Assembly (NCBI GenBank): GCA_015061545.1
Contig: SUWJ01000006.1
Location: forward strand, 1 to 64,000
From: Lentisphaerota bacterium
GTDB lineage: Bacteria; Verrucomicrobiota; Lentisphaeria; Victivallales; Victivallaceae
Reading direction: 5' to 3'
DNA: 64,000 nucleotides
The position numbers and the translations under genes are program-made. Under the pieces are notes generated by a model, which made no database searches, was not told the origin of the DNA, and saw only the letters and a list, made by a program, of their open reading frames with translations. Within the stretch, counting starts at the first letter, position 1, and every line of letters begins with the position of its first letter. Shown here one piece after another: positions 1-9,179 of this stretch.

Positions 1-401
1 AAATAAGTATAGAAACGCAAAAATGACAAGGGACTGTTGTATTTGTACCCCTGGCGAAAAATCTGCAAATTATTTGCAAAATCTGTTTTTACAGCTACTC
101 TATAGAAAAGTTATGGGATGGCTGTGAAAAAAATTTGCATTATTCAAATTCCGTGCTACTGTGGTTAATAAAGCGAAAAGGTTAATGCAATCAAATACCA
201 ATTGAAATAATTGACACGCTAACAAAGAGGGGAACAACTTTTTTCTACTTTCATTGGCAACCGGATCAGTTTTTTCATTGTCTATATAGCAGATTTTTGT
301 ATATTGTTTTCTATTTGATCAAATAACCGTAAGGTTTAATAAATAAAAAGACTTCCCGCAAACTCGGGGTGTCAAAAACAAACACTTAAAGGAGTGTAAG
401 T
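1..401. other. Non-coding leader region at window start
   Basis: No convincing coding sequence is seen here. The stretch is AT-rich. Near its right end lies a promoter-like pair (see the 315-342 entry), a short CCCG/CGGG stem at 355-368 and the ribosome binding site of the first lipoprotein gene. The rest holds nothing I can name. Confidence 0.6.
315..342 (+). promoter_or_regulatory. Putative promoter of the small lipoprotein gene
   Basis: TTGATC (315-320) is followed after 16 bases by TAATAA (337-342). The predicted transcript would have a leader of about 50 bases. This is read by eye only. Confidence 0.35.
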
Positions 402-839
402 ATGAAGAAACAACTTCTTCTCGCCGGCGGCGCTGTTGCAGCCGCTTTCGTCATGACTGGTTGCATGGCAACTCACACTAATGATGCCACTGCCACCGTT
501 CAGTTCAATGTGGAAAAGGACTTTAAGGCTGATGTCATGACCAGCCAACAGGCTGTCTCTGGCGAAGCTACTGTCCACAACCTCTTTGGTCTGATCTCTT
601 GGGGCGTGAGTGATTTTGCCGATGACGCTTTCGTCACCACCAATGCTTCTCCGCTTCAGTTGGCGGCTTCTCCGCTGACCATCGCCAAGCAGGGTGCAAC
701 CTACAATGCTTGCGAAAGCGCTAAAGCTGATGTCATCTTAGCCGCCAAGTATAAGATTGATGTTGCCGACTTCTTCGTCTACAAGACTGTAAAGTGCAAG
801 GTTACCGGTTATCCTGGCACTATAAAAGGAGTAAAATAA
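402..839 (+). CDS. Small TRL-like lipoprotein
   Basis: A 145-residue protein with a lysine start (MKK), a hydrophobic stretch and a lipobox ending in TGC, so it is predicted to be lipidated at about Cys21 and carried to the envelope. The body (VHNLFGLISWGVSDFADDAF, then ACESAKAD) resembles small TRL-like lipoproteins that carry a GxSxxxA-type core; this family link is tentative. The start is supported by AAAGGAG just upstream. That Shine-Dalgarno lies in or next to the loop of a small ACACT/AGTGT hairpin (382-397). The gene stands alone and is closed by a strong terminator. Function unknown. Confidence 0.7.
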   Translation: MKKQLLLAGGAVAAAFVMTGCMATHTNDATATVQFNVEKDFKADVMTSQQAVSGEATVHNLFGLISWGVSDFADDAFVTTNASPLQLAASPLTIAKQGATYNACESAKADVILAAKYKIDVADFFVYKTVKCKVTGYPGTIKGVK

Positions 840-893
840 GTCTTTATCGCTGAACAATCAGGTCTGAAATCATTGGCTGATTGATAGCATTCA

Positions 894-930
894 AAATCCG
901 GGAACGATCCGTTGTTTCCGGATTTTTTAT
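894..930 (+). terminator. Rho-independent terminator of the lipoprotein gene
   Basis: AAATCCGGGAAC pairs with GTTTCCGGATTT (one G-T wobble) around a short loop, followed directly by a T run. Confidence 0.8.
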
Positions 931-1031
931 CATATCGTTTTAGCAGTAGTTTGCAAAACAGTTGTGCGAGACGAACATATTCAAAACCCGTATTGTGGCG
1001 CCAGCATCATCGACTTGAAGGCGTGGTGCAT

Positions 1032-1056
1032 ACCACCGGCTAAGCCGGTGGTTTTG
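1032..1056. repeat. Perfect 9-bp-arm hairpin, REP-like or terminator
   Basis: ACCACCGGC, TAA, GCCGGTGGT followed by TTTT. It lies between two convergent genes. It could be a second terminator, or the end hairpin of an IS200/IS605-type or REP-type element. No transposase is present here. Confidence 0.5.
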
Positions 1057-1117
1057 ATTATCTTCTGTCATCCTGTTTATCATACGGAAGGCAGAAAAAA
1101 GTCAGCAACGGTCAAGT

Positions 1118-2029
1118 TCAGGCAAAAAAACTTTCGCAGAACTCTTTTTCGGTCATATCCGGCACAACTGCCCGGGCAAGGAACTCTTTGCCGCTCTGAT
1201 TGCCCCAGCTGTAGACCAGTTCCAGATTGCCGTTGTATTCGCACATATCAAGGTCAGAAGCGTTGATATTTTCGGCAGCTTTGAGTTTTGCCACTTCGCT
1301 GACAGGATATACATCCATAAGCGAATAATCCTTTTCGCCATACCCCAGCACCGGATTCTTTTTGCTGTAATCCCAGTTTTTCAAATCTTTTGAACGCGCC
1401 ACACAGGTTTCAAATCCATCTTCGTAACTGCCGTTGAGATAGAATATGTAGTAGTATCCGTCAAAATAACGCAGCATCGGCCCGCCGGTGTAATGGTCAA
1501 AGCCGAACCGCGCCCCTTCGATAACGCGAAAAGTCACCAGATCGCGGGATTCTGCAAAAAACATGGTAAACGGCACGCCGACCTTTTCTGCCGGTTTGCT
1601 CAATTCATAAACCATAACAAACTTATCGCCCGCCTTGCAGACCGAAGTGTTGAATCCCGCCTGACATGGATCATCCAGAATCAATCGCGGCGTTGTCCAG
1701 CGGATCAAATCTTTACTTTCCAGCTGATAAAAGCGGCTCTTCCCCCAATCTTCCACCGCCGTTACCACCATGCGGCTGCCGTCAACATAAGCATTGCCCA
1801 TGTGCAGACCAAAGCCGAAAGGCAAACTGAATGTATTGTCGCTTACTTTACGGAATCGGAAATAAGATACTGTACTGTTATTAAAATAGCAGCGCTGGCG
1901 CCCTATGTCGTCAATACTGCGTATATATTCAAAAATATAAAGTTCGTTCTGCCACACCACCGGATTGGCTTCTACAATATCACACTCAAACGAGCCGATT
2001 TTCTGTATAAATTCTGCTGTACGATCCAT
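1118..2029 (-). CDS. GH43-like five-bladed beta-propeller protein
   Basis: A 303-residue cytoplasmic protein without a signal peptide. Repeated blade-like stretches such as ESKDLIRWTTP, ESRDLVTF and ARSKDLKNWDYS are typical of the GH43/GH62/GH117 five-bladed propeller hydrolases, where each marks the end of a blade. The substrate cannot be told; arabinose- or xylose-containing oligosaccharides are common in the clan. The start is supported by AAGGA upstream. It lies just downstream of asd but is separated from it by a terminator, so it is probably transcribed alone. The catalytic acids are not confidently assignable by eye. Confidence 0.65.
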   Translation of the reverse strand: MDRTAEFIQKIGSFECDIVEANPVVWQNELYIFEYIRSIDDIGRQRCYFNNSTVSYFRFRKVSDNTFSLPFGFGLHMGNAYVDGSRMVVTAVEDWGKSRFYQLESKDLIRWTTPRLILDDPCQAGFNTSVCKAGDKFVMVYELSKPAEKVGVPFTMFFAESRDLVTFRVIEGARFGFDHYTGGPMLRYFDGYYYIFYLNGSYEDGFETCVARSKDLKNWDYSKKNPVLGYGEKDYSLMDVYPVSEVAKLKAAENINASDLDMCEYNGNLELVYSWGNQSGKEFLARAVVPDMTEKEFCESFFA

Positions 2030-2049
2030 ATTTTTTTCCTTTCCACAAA

Positions 2050-2088
2050 CAAAAAAAGGTATTGCCGTTAATCCAACAGCAATACCTT
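2050..2088 (-). terminator. Terminator of asd
   Basis: Perfect 10-base arms AAGGTATTGC and GCAATACCTT. On the minus strand the stem is followed by a run of seven T. It separates asd from the GH43-like gene. Confidence 0.8.
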
Positions 2089-2109
2089 ATTGATTTTAAA
2101 TGCTGATTA

Positions 2110-3114
2110 TCACAGCAATTCGGCGATCTGAACCGCGTTGAGTGCCGCGCCCTTAAGCAGCTGGTCGCCGGTAACGAACATTTCGATACCCTTGAGGTCA
2201 TTGCGCGAGATATCCTGGCGGATACGACCTGCCAGCACGTCATACTTTTCGGTCGCATCGATCGGCATGGGATAAACCTTGTTCATGGGATCATCCACCA
2301 CCTGCACACCCGGCGCCGCGCTGAGGATCGCGCGAACTTCTTCGGGAGTAATATCTTCTTCAAACTCCATGTTCAGCGATTCGCTGTGAGCGCGCAGCAC
2401 CGGAATACGGACACAGGTGCAGGAGAGCTGCAGTTCGGGCAGATGCAGCATCTTGCGGCTTTCGTTGACCATTTTGAGTTCTTCTTTGGTATAGCCGTTT
2501 TCTTTGAACGCGTCGATGTGCGGAATCAGGTTGAAACCGATCCGGTGGGCAAATGCCTTGGGTTCGATCGCTTCGCCATTGAGCAGCTGACGGGTCTGCA
2601 CCAGCAGTTCTTCCATACCTTTGGCACCCGCGCCGCTGGTAGCCTGATAGGTGGCAGCCACCAGACGCTTGAGCTTCTTGGCACGGTGCAGCGGAGCAAC
2701 CGCCACCAGCATGATCGCCGTAGTGCAGTTGGGGTTGGCGATCACCCCGTTGTGCCATTTAACATCTTCGGGGTTGACTTCGGGCACGATCAGCGGCACA
2801 TCGTCATCCATACGGAAGGCGCTGGAGTTATCCACCATCACGCAGCCGGCATCCACCACCGCTTTGCGATATTGTCTGGAAATGTCGCCACCAGCACTGA
2901 AGAGAGCAATATCGACGCCTTTGAACGACGCTTCGGTCATCTCTTCAATAACAATTTCTGTGCCTTTGAACGTCAATTTTTTACCGGCAGAACGGGCAGA
3001 AGCCAGCAGTTTGAGATTCTTCACCGGAAAATTGCGTTTTTCCAGAGTTTTGATCATTTCGATCCCGACCGCACCGGTAGCACCGGCCACGGCGACGTTG
3101 TAGGCTTTCGACAT
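2110..3114 (-). CDS. asd: Aspartate-semialdehyde dehydrogenase
   Basis: Reduces aspartyl phosphate to aspartate semialdehyde with NADPH, the branch point to lysine/diaminopimelate, threonine and methionine. The 334 residues match the family length. The N-terminal Rossmann motif GATGAVG (11-17) and the active-site segment NPNCTT with nucleophile Cys130 are present, and an RAHSE segment supplies the usual catalytic His. AAGGAAAG upstream supports the start. thrC of the threonine branch is in the same window but not linked. A clean terminator follows. Confidence 0.95.
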   Translation of the reverse strand: MSKAYNVAVAGATGAVGIEMIKTLEKRNFPVKNLKLLASARSAGKKLTFKGTEIVIEEMTEASFKGVDIALFSAGGDISRQYRKAVVDAGCVMVDNSSAFRMDDDVPLIVPEVNPEDVKWHNGVIANPNCTTAIMLVAVAPLHRAKKLKRLVAATYQATSGAGAKGMEELLVQTRQLLNGEAIEPKAFAHRIGFNLIPHIDAFKENGYTKEELKMVNESRKMLHLPELQLSCTCVRIPVLRAHSESLNMEFEEDITPEEVRAILSAAPGVQVVDDPMNKVYPMPIDATEKYDVLAGRIRQDISRNDLKGIEMFVTGDQLLKGAALNAVQIAELL

Positions 3115-3306
3115 CTTTCTATCTTTCCTTTCCTGAAAATATTAACGCTATCAAGCGCGATCAAATCAAAACCTATAAAATAACCCCCTTTTGAAAAATT
3201 GCAATTTTTTTACAGCAAACACCTGAACTTTTTCCATTTTTTTATCAAAAAACTGTTCCCGTAAAAAAAAATTGCAAAAAATATGCCTTCAAGGACTTTT
3301 TCAAAA

Positions 3307-3334
3307 TTGCAAATAAAGAAAACCACATTATCTT
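3307..3334 (+). promoter_or_regulatory. Putative promoter of the symporter-tsaC pair
   Basis: TTGCAA (3307-3312), 16-base spacer, TATCTT (3329-3334), about 75 bases ahead of the symporter start. Confidence 0.4.
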
Positions 3335-3404
3335 TATAGGCGCAAAAAATTTACAACCCGTTGGTTTCCCGTGCAGGAGGCCCAAAATAAAAGAAAGTTT
3401 TCCA

Positions 3405-5081
3405 TTGATGAATCTGTTGAACAACTTTATCATTTCGACGGCAGCAGCCGCCCCGCAGCTGAATGCGGAAGGCGAAGCTATGATCGCGCTGGACAACAAC
3501 ACCAAGCTCACTTTGTGGATCGGTATAGCCATATATATAGTCGTTATGCTGGCCATCGGCTGTCTGGCAGGCCGTAAAGTAAAAAATATGGGCGACTTTC
3601 TGGTGGCGGGCCGCCGTCTGCCGCTTTGGATGGCTACAGCTACATTGCTGGCAACGTGGTTCGGTGCAGGCTCCAGCATGGGGGTGGCGTCCACAATCTA
3701 CAGCGGGAATTTGCGCGATGTTATTGCCGACCCCTTCGGAGCTTCGCTGAGTTTGATCCTGGCGGGGATCTTCGTTGTCGGCGTGCTGCGTAAACTCAAC
3801 TGCATGACCGTTACCGATATTATTCAAAAGCGCTACGGCAAAGGCGCAGGCATTTACGCCTCGCTCTGGATGATTCCCGTTTATATCGGCTGGCTCGGCG
3901 CGCAGGTGCTGGGTCTGGGTACGCTGCTTAATCTGCTGACCGGCATGGATCTCTTTTATGCCAGAATCCTCGGTGCTGCGGTGGTATTGTTCTACACCGT
4001 TTCGGGTGGGATGTGGGCAGTTACGATTACCGATGTGGTTCAGGTGATTCTGATCGTGGCAGGACTTTTTATCATTGTACCGGGCGCGGTACAGCTGGCA
4101 GGCGGTTTCGACGCCATATTGAACAATCCATCAGTAGATCTTTCGCTGGCGCCAGCTGAAGGCACCGCAGGTAAACCGCTGGAAACAGTCAATTATATCG
4201 GCAACTGGATCATTATGGGGCTGGGCTGTATGGTCGGTCAGGATCTTATCCAGCGCTCGCTGGCAAGCAAAGACGATAAAACAGCAATATCCAGCTCGGT
4301 GATTTCAGGCTTTCTTTATCTGCTGATCGGAGCTACTCCGATCATCATCGGGCTGGCGGCCAAGATATTGCTGCCCCAATGGGGGATCACCGATGAAGCT
4401 ATGGGCAGCAATCTGGAAAATCAGGTATTGCCCCGCATGGCGATCGGAGTGATGGGTTCGATCCACCCCATATTGCTGACGCTGTTTTTAAGTGCGCTCT
4501 TTTCGGCAATCATGAGTTCGGCAGACAGTTCGCTGCTGGCGGCATCCAGCTTGCTGGTCAACAATGTTATTTCGCCGCTCTTTCCAGATGTGCAGGATAA
4601 AAAAATTCTGCTGACTGCCCGTATCGCCACGGTGCTGCTGCTGGTGGTTGCAACATTTCTGGCGATGAAGGTGGAAAGTATTTATGCGCTTATGACCAGC
4701 TGTTGGTCATCGCAGCTGGTGGTGGTGTTATTGCCCGTGCTGGCAGCGATTTATGTCCCCAAAGCATCTTCCTGCACTATCTGGTGCACCATGATCGTTT
4801 CCACGGCAGTCTGGATGATATATTTGTTCATAACCGGCATGGGAGTTCCCGGCGATCTTACTGCCAAGCTGGCTTCGGATACTTTCAAATTCCAGCTGAC
4901 CAATGGGGCGGTATTCGGATTTGCCGCCGGGATCATCGCCTTTTTCTCCTCCTATTTCGGAGAACGCCTCGCCAAAAAATTCCGCGGCGATGACGATGAT
5001 GAACGCCGCAGAAAAAAGCAGCGTAAGCACCGCAAAAAATCCTTTGCAGCCGAATACACCAAAGTAGGGGAAAACAATTAA
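3405..5081 (+). CDS. Sodium:solute symporter (SSS family)
   Basis: A 558-residue inner-membrane carrier with about 13 hydrophobic helices and the SSS-family GRRLP loop after the first helix (FLVAGRRLP), a sodium-coupled transporter fold. The substrate is not readable from sequence. The C-terminus is a highly charged Lys/Arg/Asp tail (DDDDERRRKKQ). The start is uncertain: TTG at 3405 or ATG at 3408 are the only canonical choices, but the only good Shine-Dalgarno (AGGAGG, 3375-3380) is about 25 bases upstream. It is ideally placed for an ATA codon at 3387 in the same frame. tsaC begins 3 bases after the stop, so the two are co-transcribed. Confidence 0.85.
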   Translation: MMNLLNNFIISTAAAAPQLNAEGEAMIALDNNTKLTLWIGIAIYIVVMLAIGCLAGRKVKNMGDFLVAGRRLPLWMATATLLATWFGAGSSMGVASTIYSGNLRDVIADPFGASLSLILAGIFVVGVLRKLNCMTVTDIIQKRYGKGAGIYASLWMIPVYIGWLGAQVLGLGTLLNLLTGMDLFYARILGAAVVLFYTVSGGMWAVTITDVVQVILIVAGLFIIVPGAVQLAGGFDAILNNPSVDLSLAPAEGTAGKPLETVNYIGNWIIMGLGCMVGQDLIQRSLASKDDKTAISSSVISGFLYLLIGATPIIIGLAAKILLPQWGITDEAMGSNLENQVLPRMAIGVMGSIHPILLTLFLSALFSAIMSSADSSLLAASSLLVNNVISPLFPDVQDKKILLTARIATVLLLVVATFLAMKVESIYALMTSCWSSQLVVVLLPVLAAIYVPKASSCTIWCTMIVSTAVWMIYLFITGMGVPGDLTAKLASDTFKFQLTNGAVFGFAAGIIAFFSSYFGERLAKKFRGDDDDERRRKKQRKHRKKSFAAEYTKVGENN

Positions 5082-5084
5082 ATT

Positions 5085-5666
5085 ATGGAAGATTTACTGC
5101 AAAAGGCGTTGGACGTGCTTCAACAGCCCGGTTCGGTGCTGCTGGTTCCTACCGAAACGGTTTACGGGCTGGTTTGCGATTGGCACGATACCGCCGCCCG
5201 CCAACGCATATATCAGCTCAAAGCCCGCGAAGCAGCCAAACCGCTTGCCATGTTCGCGGCCTCGGCGGAAATGGCAGCCGAACACGGTGCAGCGCTTAAT
5301 CCCGAAGCAATCAAACTGCTCGATGCCTTTGCCCCCGGCCCGATAACCGTTATTGCTCCCGGCAGCGGAGATTACCCCACCATAGGAGTAAGGATTCCAG
5401 ATCACGAATTTGTGCTGAAACTGCTCAGGCACTATAACCGCCCGCTGGCATCCACCAGCGCCAATGCGTCAGGTATGCCCAATGCGTTGACTGTTGCCGA
5501 AGCCACCGCCCAGTTGCAGGGAGAAGTCGATCTGGTAATCGACGGCGGCGCCCTGCCCGCCAACGCAGCTGCTTCAACAGTAGTAAGCGTATGCGAAACG
5601 CCCTGCCGTATTCTGCGACAGGGTCCGATCAGCGCCGAAGCGATCTGTCAAAAACTTGCTCAGTAA
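5085..5666 (+). CDS. tsaC: Threonylcarbamoyl-AMP synthase (Sua5/YciO/YrdC family)
   Basis: Makes threonylcarbamoyl-AMP from threonine, bicarbonate and ATP for the t6A modification of ANN-decoding tRNAs. The 193-residue length is that of the short TsaC type, without the Sua5 C-terminal domain. Family motifs are visible: PTETVYGL near residue 20, KAREAAKPL near 46, and STSANASG near 124. It follows the symporter stop by 3 bases with AGGGGA as Shine-Dalgarno. Its last 7 bases overlap the end of the convergent lactonase gene. Confidence 0.9.
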   Translation: MEDLLQKALDVLQQPGSVLLVPTETVYGLVCDWHDTAARQRIYQLKAREAAKPLAMFAASAEMAAEHGAALNPEAIKLLDAFAPGPITVIAPGSGDYPTIGVRIPDHEFVLKLLRHYNRPLASTSANASGMPNALTVAEATAQLQGEVDLVIDGGALPANAAASTVVSVCETPCRILRQGPISAEAICQKLAQ

Positions 5667-6694
5667 TAAATATACAGCGGACGTGGCAGACTCAAACTGA
5701 AATTACAGCTGGTCAGTTTGCCTGCAGCTTTGTCGTAGGCAAAAAGCGACAGATTATCTGAAAACTCGTTCGCCATGGCAAAAAACTCACCGCCGGGCAA
5801 AAAGTTTACATCCCGCGGACTTTCGCCTTCGCTGGGTACTACATCCTGTAATTCCAACGTGCCGTCCGCAAGAATTTTGAATACCGCCGTGGAGTCATAG
5901 CCGCGGTTGGAAGCAAAGAGGAAACGCTCGTCCGCAGACAATCTGATTGCCGAAGCCTTGCTGTAGATTTCCACCGATTCGGGCAAGGTGTTTACCAGTT
6001 GGCGGAACGTAAACTTGCCGTCGGCAAAATCCAGCACGCAAACCGTATTTCCGATTTCGTTAAGCAAATAAGCCATATTGCCTGCACGGTTGAAAATAAT
6101 ATGCCGCGGCCCTGAACCGGCAGGCTCAACCTTGAATACATCGGGTTTTTCCACATTCAACAACCCCGCTTCGGGATCGAAATCAAACAGTCGGATCTCG
6201 TCAGTTCCCAAATCTATAACCATAAGCTGTCTGCCGTCCGGAGTGAAATCAGTAAAATGCGGATGCGGCATATTCTGGCGCTCATCCGGACCGCTGCCGC
6301 TGAACATTATACTGCGTTTAAGCTCTCTGATCGAACCGTCACTATTCAGAGTAAACTCGCTGATATTGCTGCTGGAGTAATTGGCTGCATAAAGATATTT
6401 CCCGCCCGGGGCAGTTGCCACATAGCAGGTGCTTTTGCCGTTGGCAGCAACCATATTTAGATATTCCAGCGAACCATCGGCTTTGATCCTGAATGACGCA
6501 ACTCCTCCATTGCCGTCAATAATGCAAGTGGAATAAAGCACCTTGCCATCCACCGAACGGCACAGCAGATTGCACCCGCAAAATGGTTGGTGAAATTTCT
6601 GCTGCGGAATATTGTTTTCATCCAGTTCATATCCGTAAATTCCGCCCGTAGTATCCGGGGTCATACCGCACAAATAAAAAAGTTTATCCGACAT
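5660..6694 (-). CDS. 6-phosphogluconolactonase-type lactonase (YbhE-like propeller)
   Basis: About 344 residues of seven-bladed beta-propeller repeats of the lactonase/YbhE family, with typical segments PHPHFTDFTPDGR, GSGPRHIIF and LPGGEFF. Members hydrolyse 6-phosphogluconolactone in the oxidative pentose phosphate path, though some act on other lactones. gnd, the next enzyme of that path, is in this window but 32 kb away. The ORF is open to 6733, but the ATG at 6694 has ACGGAG at the right distance and yields the usual N-terminus, so I use that start. It overlaps tsaC tail to tail by 7 bases. Confidence 0.8.
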   Translation of the reverse strand: MSDKLFYLCGMTPDTTGGIYGYELDENNIPQQKFHQPFCGCNLLCRSVDGKVLYSTCIIDGNGGVASFRIKADGSLEYLNMVAANGKSTCYVATAPGGKYLYAANYSSSNISEFTLNSDGSIRELKRSIMFSGSGPDERQNMPHPHFTDFTPDGRQLMVIDLGTDEIRLFDFDPEAGLLNVEKPDVFKVEPAGSGPRHIIFNRAGNMAYLLNEIGNTVCVLDFADGKFTFRQLVNTLPESVEIYSKASAIRLSADERFLFASNRGYDSTAVFKILADGTLELQDVVPSEGESPRDVNFLPGGEFFAMANEFSDNLSLFAYDKAAGKLTSCNFSLSLPRPLYIYY

Positions 6695-6831
6695 ATAAAA
6701 ATCTCCGTAAAAAGTCATTATCTTTAAATACAATATACCTCGCCGATGAAAAAATGCAACATTTCCGCCTTACTTATGTTCAATATAAATGACAATAACC
6801 CTGAAAAACAATCAGAATAAGGAGCAACATC

Positions 6832-7395
6832 ATGAGTAAACATCTTCGCGGCAAACTGTTTTTTCTGCTGGGTACAGTCACCGCCGTCATCTTCTTCGGC
6901 TGTTTGAAGGAAGAATTTTCCACCGATAATATCCCTCCGGTAGAACACTTTCAGCTGGAGCGCTATATGGGCAGATGGTACGAAATCGCCCGCCTGCCCC
7001 ACCCGTTTGAAGAAGATGTCAGCGATGCTCAAGCTGAATACACCCTGCGTCCTGATGGTCAGGTTACGGTGCTTAATTCAGGTTTCCGCAATCAAATCCC
7101 TGTTTCCGCCGACGGCATAGCCCGCAGCATCAGCGAAGATGGCATGGGGATTATGGAAGTAAGTTTTTTCCGTCCCTTTTACGGACTTTACAAGATCATC
7201 TATCTGGATAAAGATTACCAGCTTGCCATTGTAACATCGTCAACTATGGATTATGTATGGATCCTGGCGCGCCACCCGCTGATCAGCCGTCAGGAATTGA
7301 ACAAATGTCTGACCATGTTAAAACAATGGGGTTATGCGGTAAACCTGCTGCAATATCCCAGCGGAATGGTTCAGGAACTCGCCCGGGAAAATTAA
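6832..7395 (+). CDS. blc: Outer-membrane lipocalin (Blc-like lipoprotein)
   Basis: A 187-residue lipoprotein: basic start, hydrophobic stretch and a lipobox ending FFGC (Cys about 24), then the lipocalin signature GRWYEIARL near residue 44. Bacterial lipocalins (Blc) sit in the outer membrane and bind lipids such as lysophospholipids. The second family motif is the later VTSSTMDYVWILAR strand, which ends in the conserved Arg. Shine-Dalgarno AAGGAG supports the start. The gene is single and closed by a bidirectional terminator shared with thrC. Confidence 0.88.
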   Translation: MSKHLRGKLFFLLGTVTAVIFFGCLKEEFSTDNIPPVEHFQLERYMGRWYEIARLPHPFEEDVSDAQAEYTLRPDGQVTVLNSGFRNQIPVSADGIARSISEDGMGIMEVSFFRPFYGLYKIIYLDKDYQLAIVTSSTMDYVWILARHPLISRQELNKCLTMLKQWGYAVNLLQYPSGMVQELAREN

Positions 7396-7407
7396 ACCGG
7401 GCAAAAA

Positions 7408-7452
7408 AAGTGCCGTCAAACCGCAATCATTACGGGTTGAACGGCACTTGAT
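7408..7452. terminator. Bidirectional terminator between blc and thrC
   Basis: AAGTGCCGT and ACGGCACTT form the outer stem, extended inside by CAAACCG/CGGGTTG. An A run precedes it, which reads as a T run on the minus strand, so it can serve both convergent genes. Confidence 0.75.
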
Positions 7453-7467
7453 TATTCAGTCAGGCGC

Positions 7468-8952
7468 TCAGGCAAGGAAATTCAGCACAAATTCTGCCAT
7501 GTTGTCCTTTTCAATGCAGTTTTTATGCAGCACTTCGCAGCCTTTGAGTCCTGCCAGCGGAGCAGGAACCGGTGTATTGGTCAATGCCGAAAGCTGCTGC
7601 AGCTGTTCAAAACCGTCAGTTGGGATCGCGCTGTTGCTCAAAGCAGGCAGCACTGCCGAAGCAAACTTGTAAGGCGACGCAGTCGATGCGACCACCGTCA
7701 AACGATCATCATCGGTTGCCTTGCGGTACTGTTCAAGCACATTGGCAGCAACTGCGGTGTGGGTATCGGCAAGATAGTTGTACTCTTTGAACAAATTCAA
7801 AATAGTCTTCTGAGTACCTTCTTCATCACAGTATCCGCCGAAAAATTCGCTCTGCAATTTTTCCAGCACTTCCTTCGGCAGCTCGTAACGGCCTTTTTCC
7901 GCCAGATCCTTCATCAGGCGGGCGGTCAGTTCAGCATCGTTGCCGGCAGCGTGATAGATCATACGTTCCAGATTGCTGGAAATCAAAATATCCATCGAGG
8001 GGCTGCTGGTGGTGTAGAATTCGCGGTTGCGGTCATACACCCCTGTAGCCAGAAAATCGCTCAAGACATTGTTGCGGTTGGATGCACAGATAAGTTTGTC
8101 GATCGGGATCCCCATCTGCTTGGCGTAATACGCCGCCAGAATATCGCCGAAGTTCCCCGTGGGTACCGCCACGTTGAACTTATCGCCCGCAGCAAGTTTG
8201 CCGCTCTTGATAAGGTCGCAGGCCGCCGAAACGTAGTAGACAATCTGCGGCACCAGACGGCCGAAGTTGATGCTGTTGGCAGAAGAAAATTCCATATTCT
8301 TTGCTTCCAGCTGCTGACGGATGGCATTATCGGTAAAAATCTTCTTGACTCCGCTCTGAGCATCGTCAAAGTTGCCTTTTATGCCGCAGACCGACACATT
8401 GTTTCCAGTCTGGGTGATCATCTGGAGTTTCTGCATATCCGACACCCCGTTTTCGGGGAAGAATACTACGATTCTGGTATTAGGTACATCGGCAAACCCC
8501 GCCAGCGCCGCTTTGCCGGTATCGCCGGAAGTTGCCACCAGAATTACGATCGTGCGGCCCGGCACAGTCTTATTGGCAGCCTTGACCAGCAGAAACGGCA
8601 GCAGCTGCAGCGCCATATCCTTGAACGCGCAAGTCGGTCCGTGCCAGAGTTCCAGCATTTCGGTATTGCCGTTGACCGTTGCCAGCGGCGCAGGAATGTT
8701 TTTATCGAAGGTATTACTGTAGGCTCCGCGCACACAGAAATCCAACTCTTCTTCGGTATAGTCGGTCAGATAAAGTTTCAACACCGCCTTGGCACGGCCG
8801 ATGTAGTCCATATCAGCCAGCTTCAAAAGTTCTTCATAACTGATCTGCGGAAATTCGCAAGGCACAAACAGACCGCCGTCAGCAGCGATACCACGGGTGA
8901 TGGCAGCAGCAGAGGTAAAATCCTGAGCGCTGCGGGTACTGGTAAATTTCAT
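7468..8952 (-). CDS. thrC: Threonine synthase
   Basis: A PLP enzyme that converts O-phosphohomoserine to threonine. The lysine that binds PLP lies in GPTCAFKDMAL (near residue 110), and the N-terminal TRGIAADGGLFVP is typical of the longer class of threonine synthases. Later SGDTGKAAL and PTGNFGD segments bind the cofactor phosphate. ORF start 8961 overlaps its own AAGGA; the ATG at 8952 (MKFTSTR) has AAGGA at a normal distance and is preferred, giving 494 residues. It is divergent from rex across a 269-base gap. Confidence 0.95.
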   Translation of the reverse strand: MKFTSTRSAQDFTSAAAITRGIAADGGLFVPCEFPQISYEELLKLADMDYIGRAKAVLKLYLTDYTEEELDFCVRGAYSNTFDKNIPAPLATVNGNTEMLELWHGPTCAFKDMALQLLPFLLVKAANKTVPGRTIVILVATSGDTGKAALAGFADVPNTRIVVFFPENGVSDMQKLQMITQTGNNVSVCGIKGNFDDAQSGVKKIFTDNAIRQQLEAKNMEFSSANSINFGRLVPQIVYYVSAACDLIKSGKLAAGDKFNVAVPTGNFGDILAAYYAKQMGIPIDKLICASNRNNVLSDFLATGVYDRNREFYTTSSPSMDILISSNLERMIYHAAGNDAELTARLMKDLAEKGRYELPKEVLEKLQSEFFGGYCDEEGTQKTILNLFKEYNYLADTHTAVAANVLEQYRKATDDDRLTVVASTASPYKFASAVLPALSNSAIPTDGFEQLQQLSALTNTPVPAPLAGLKGCEVLHKNCIEKDNMAEFVLNFLA

Positions 8953-9078
8953 TTTCAACATTCCTTAAATATATAAAGTGATGAATAAATTCAATATTGA
9001 ACATAAGATACACCCACAAGTGATTTTTTGCAAATACACAGGCTCATAATCCGCCAAACCCGTTCCATATCGGGTAAA

Positions 9079-9122
9079 AGATAAAAAAATATTGATTATT
9101 AGATAAAAAAATATTGATTATT
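9079..9122. repeat. 22-bp perfect tandem duplication upstream of rex
   Basis: The unit AGATAAAAAAATATTGATTATT occurs twice head to tail (9079-9100 and 9101-9122). Each copy carries a TTGATT that could act as a -35 element; only the second is at the proper distance from the rex -10. Confidence 0.9.
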
Positions 9123-9142
9123 GATCAAAGTCGTGCTATATT
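9114..9142 (+). promoter_or_regulatory. Putative promoter of rex-hydCBA
   Basis: TTGATT (9114-9119), 17-base spacer, TATATT (9137-9142). It partly overlaps the second copy of the tandem repeat. Confidence 0.5.
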
Positions 9143-9179
9143 ATCAGATACCCGAAAACGGAAAGAAAAACGCAATCGT

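Noticed and set aside
964-1266. 100-residue plus-strand ORF
   Set aside because: It starts in intergenic DNA, runs through the hairpin and overlaps the GH43-like gene antisense; composition is not protein-like.
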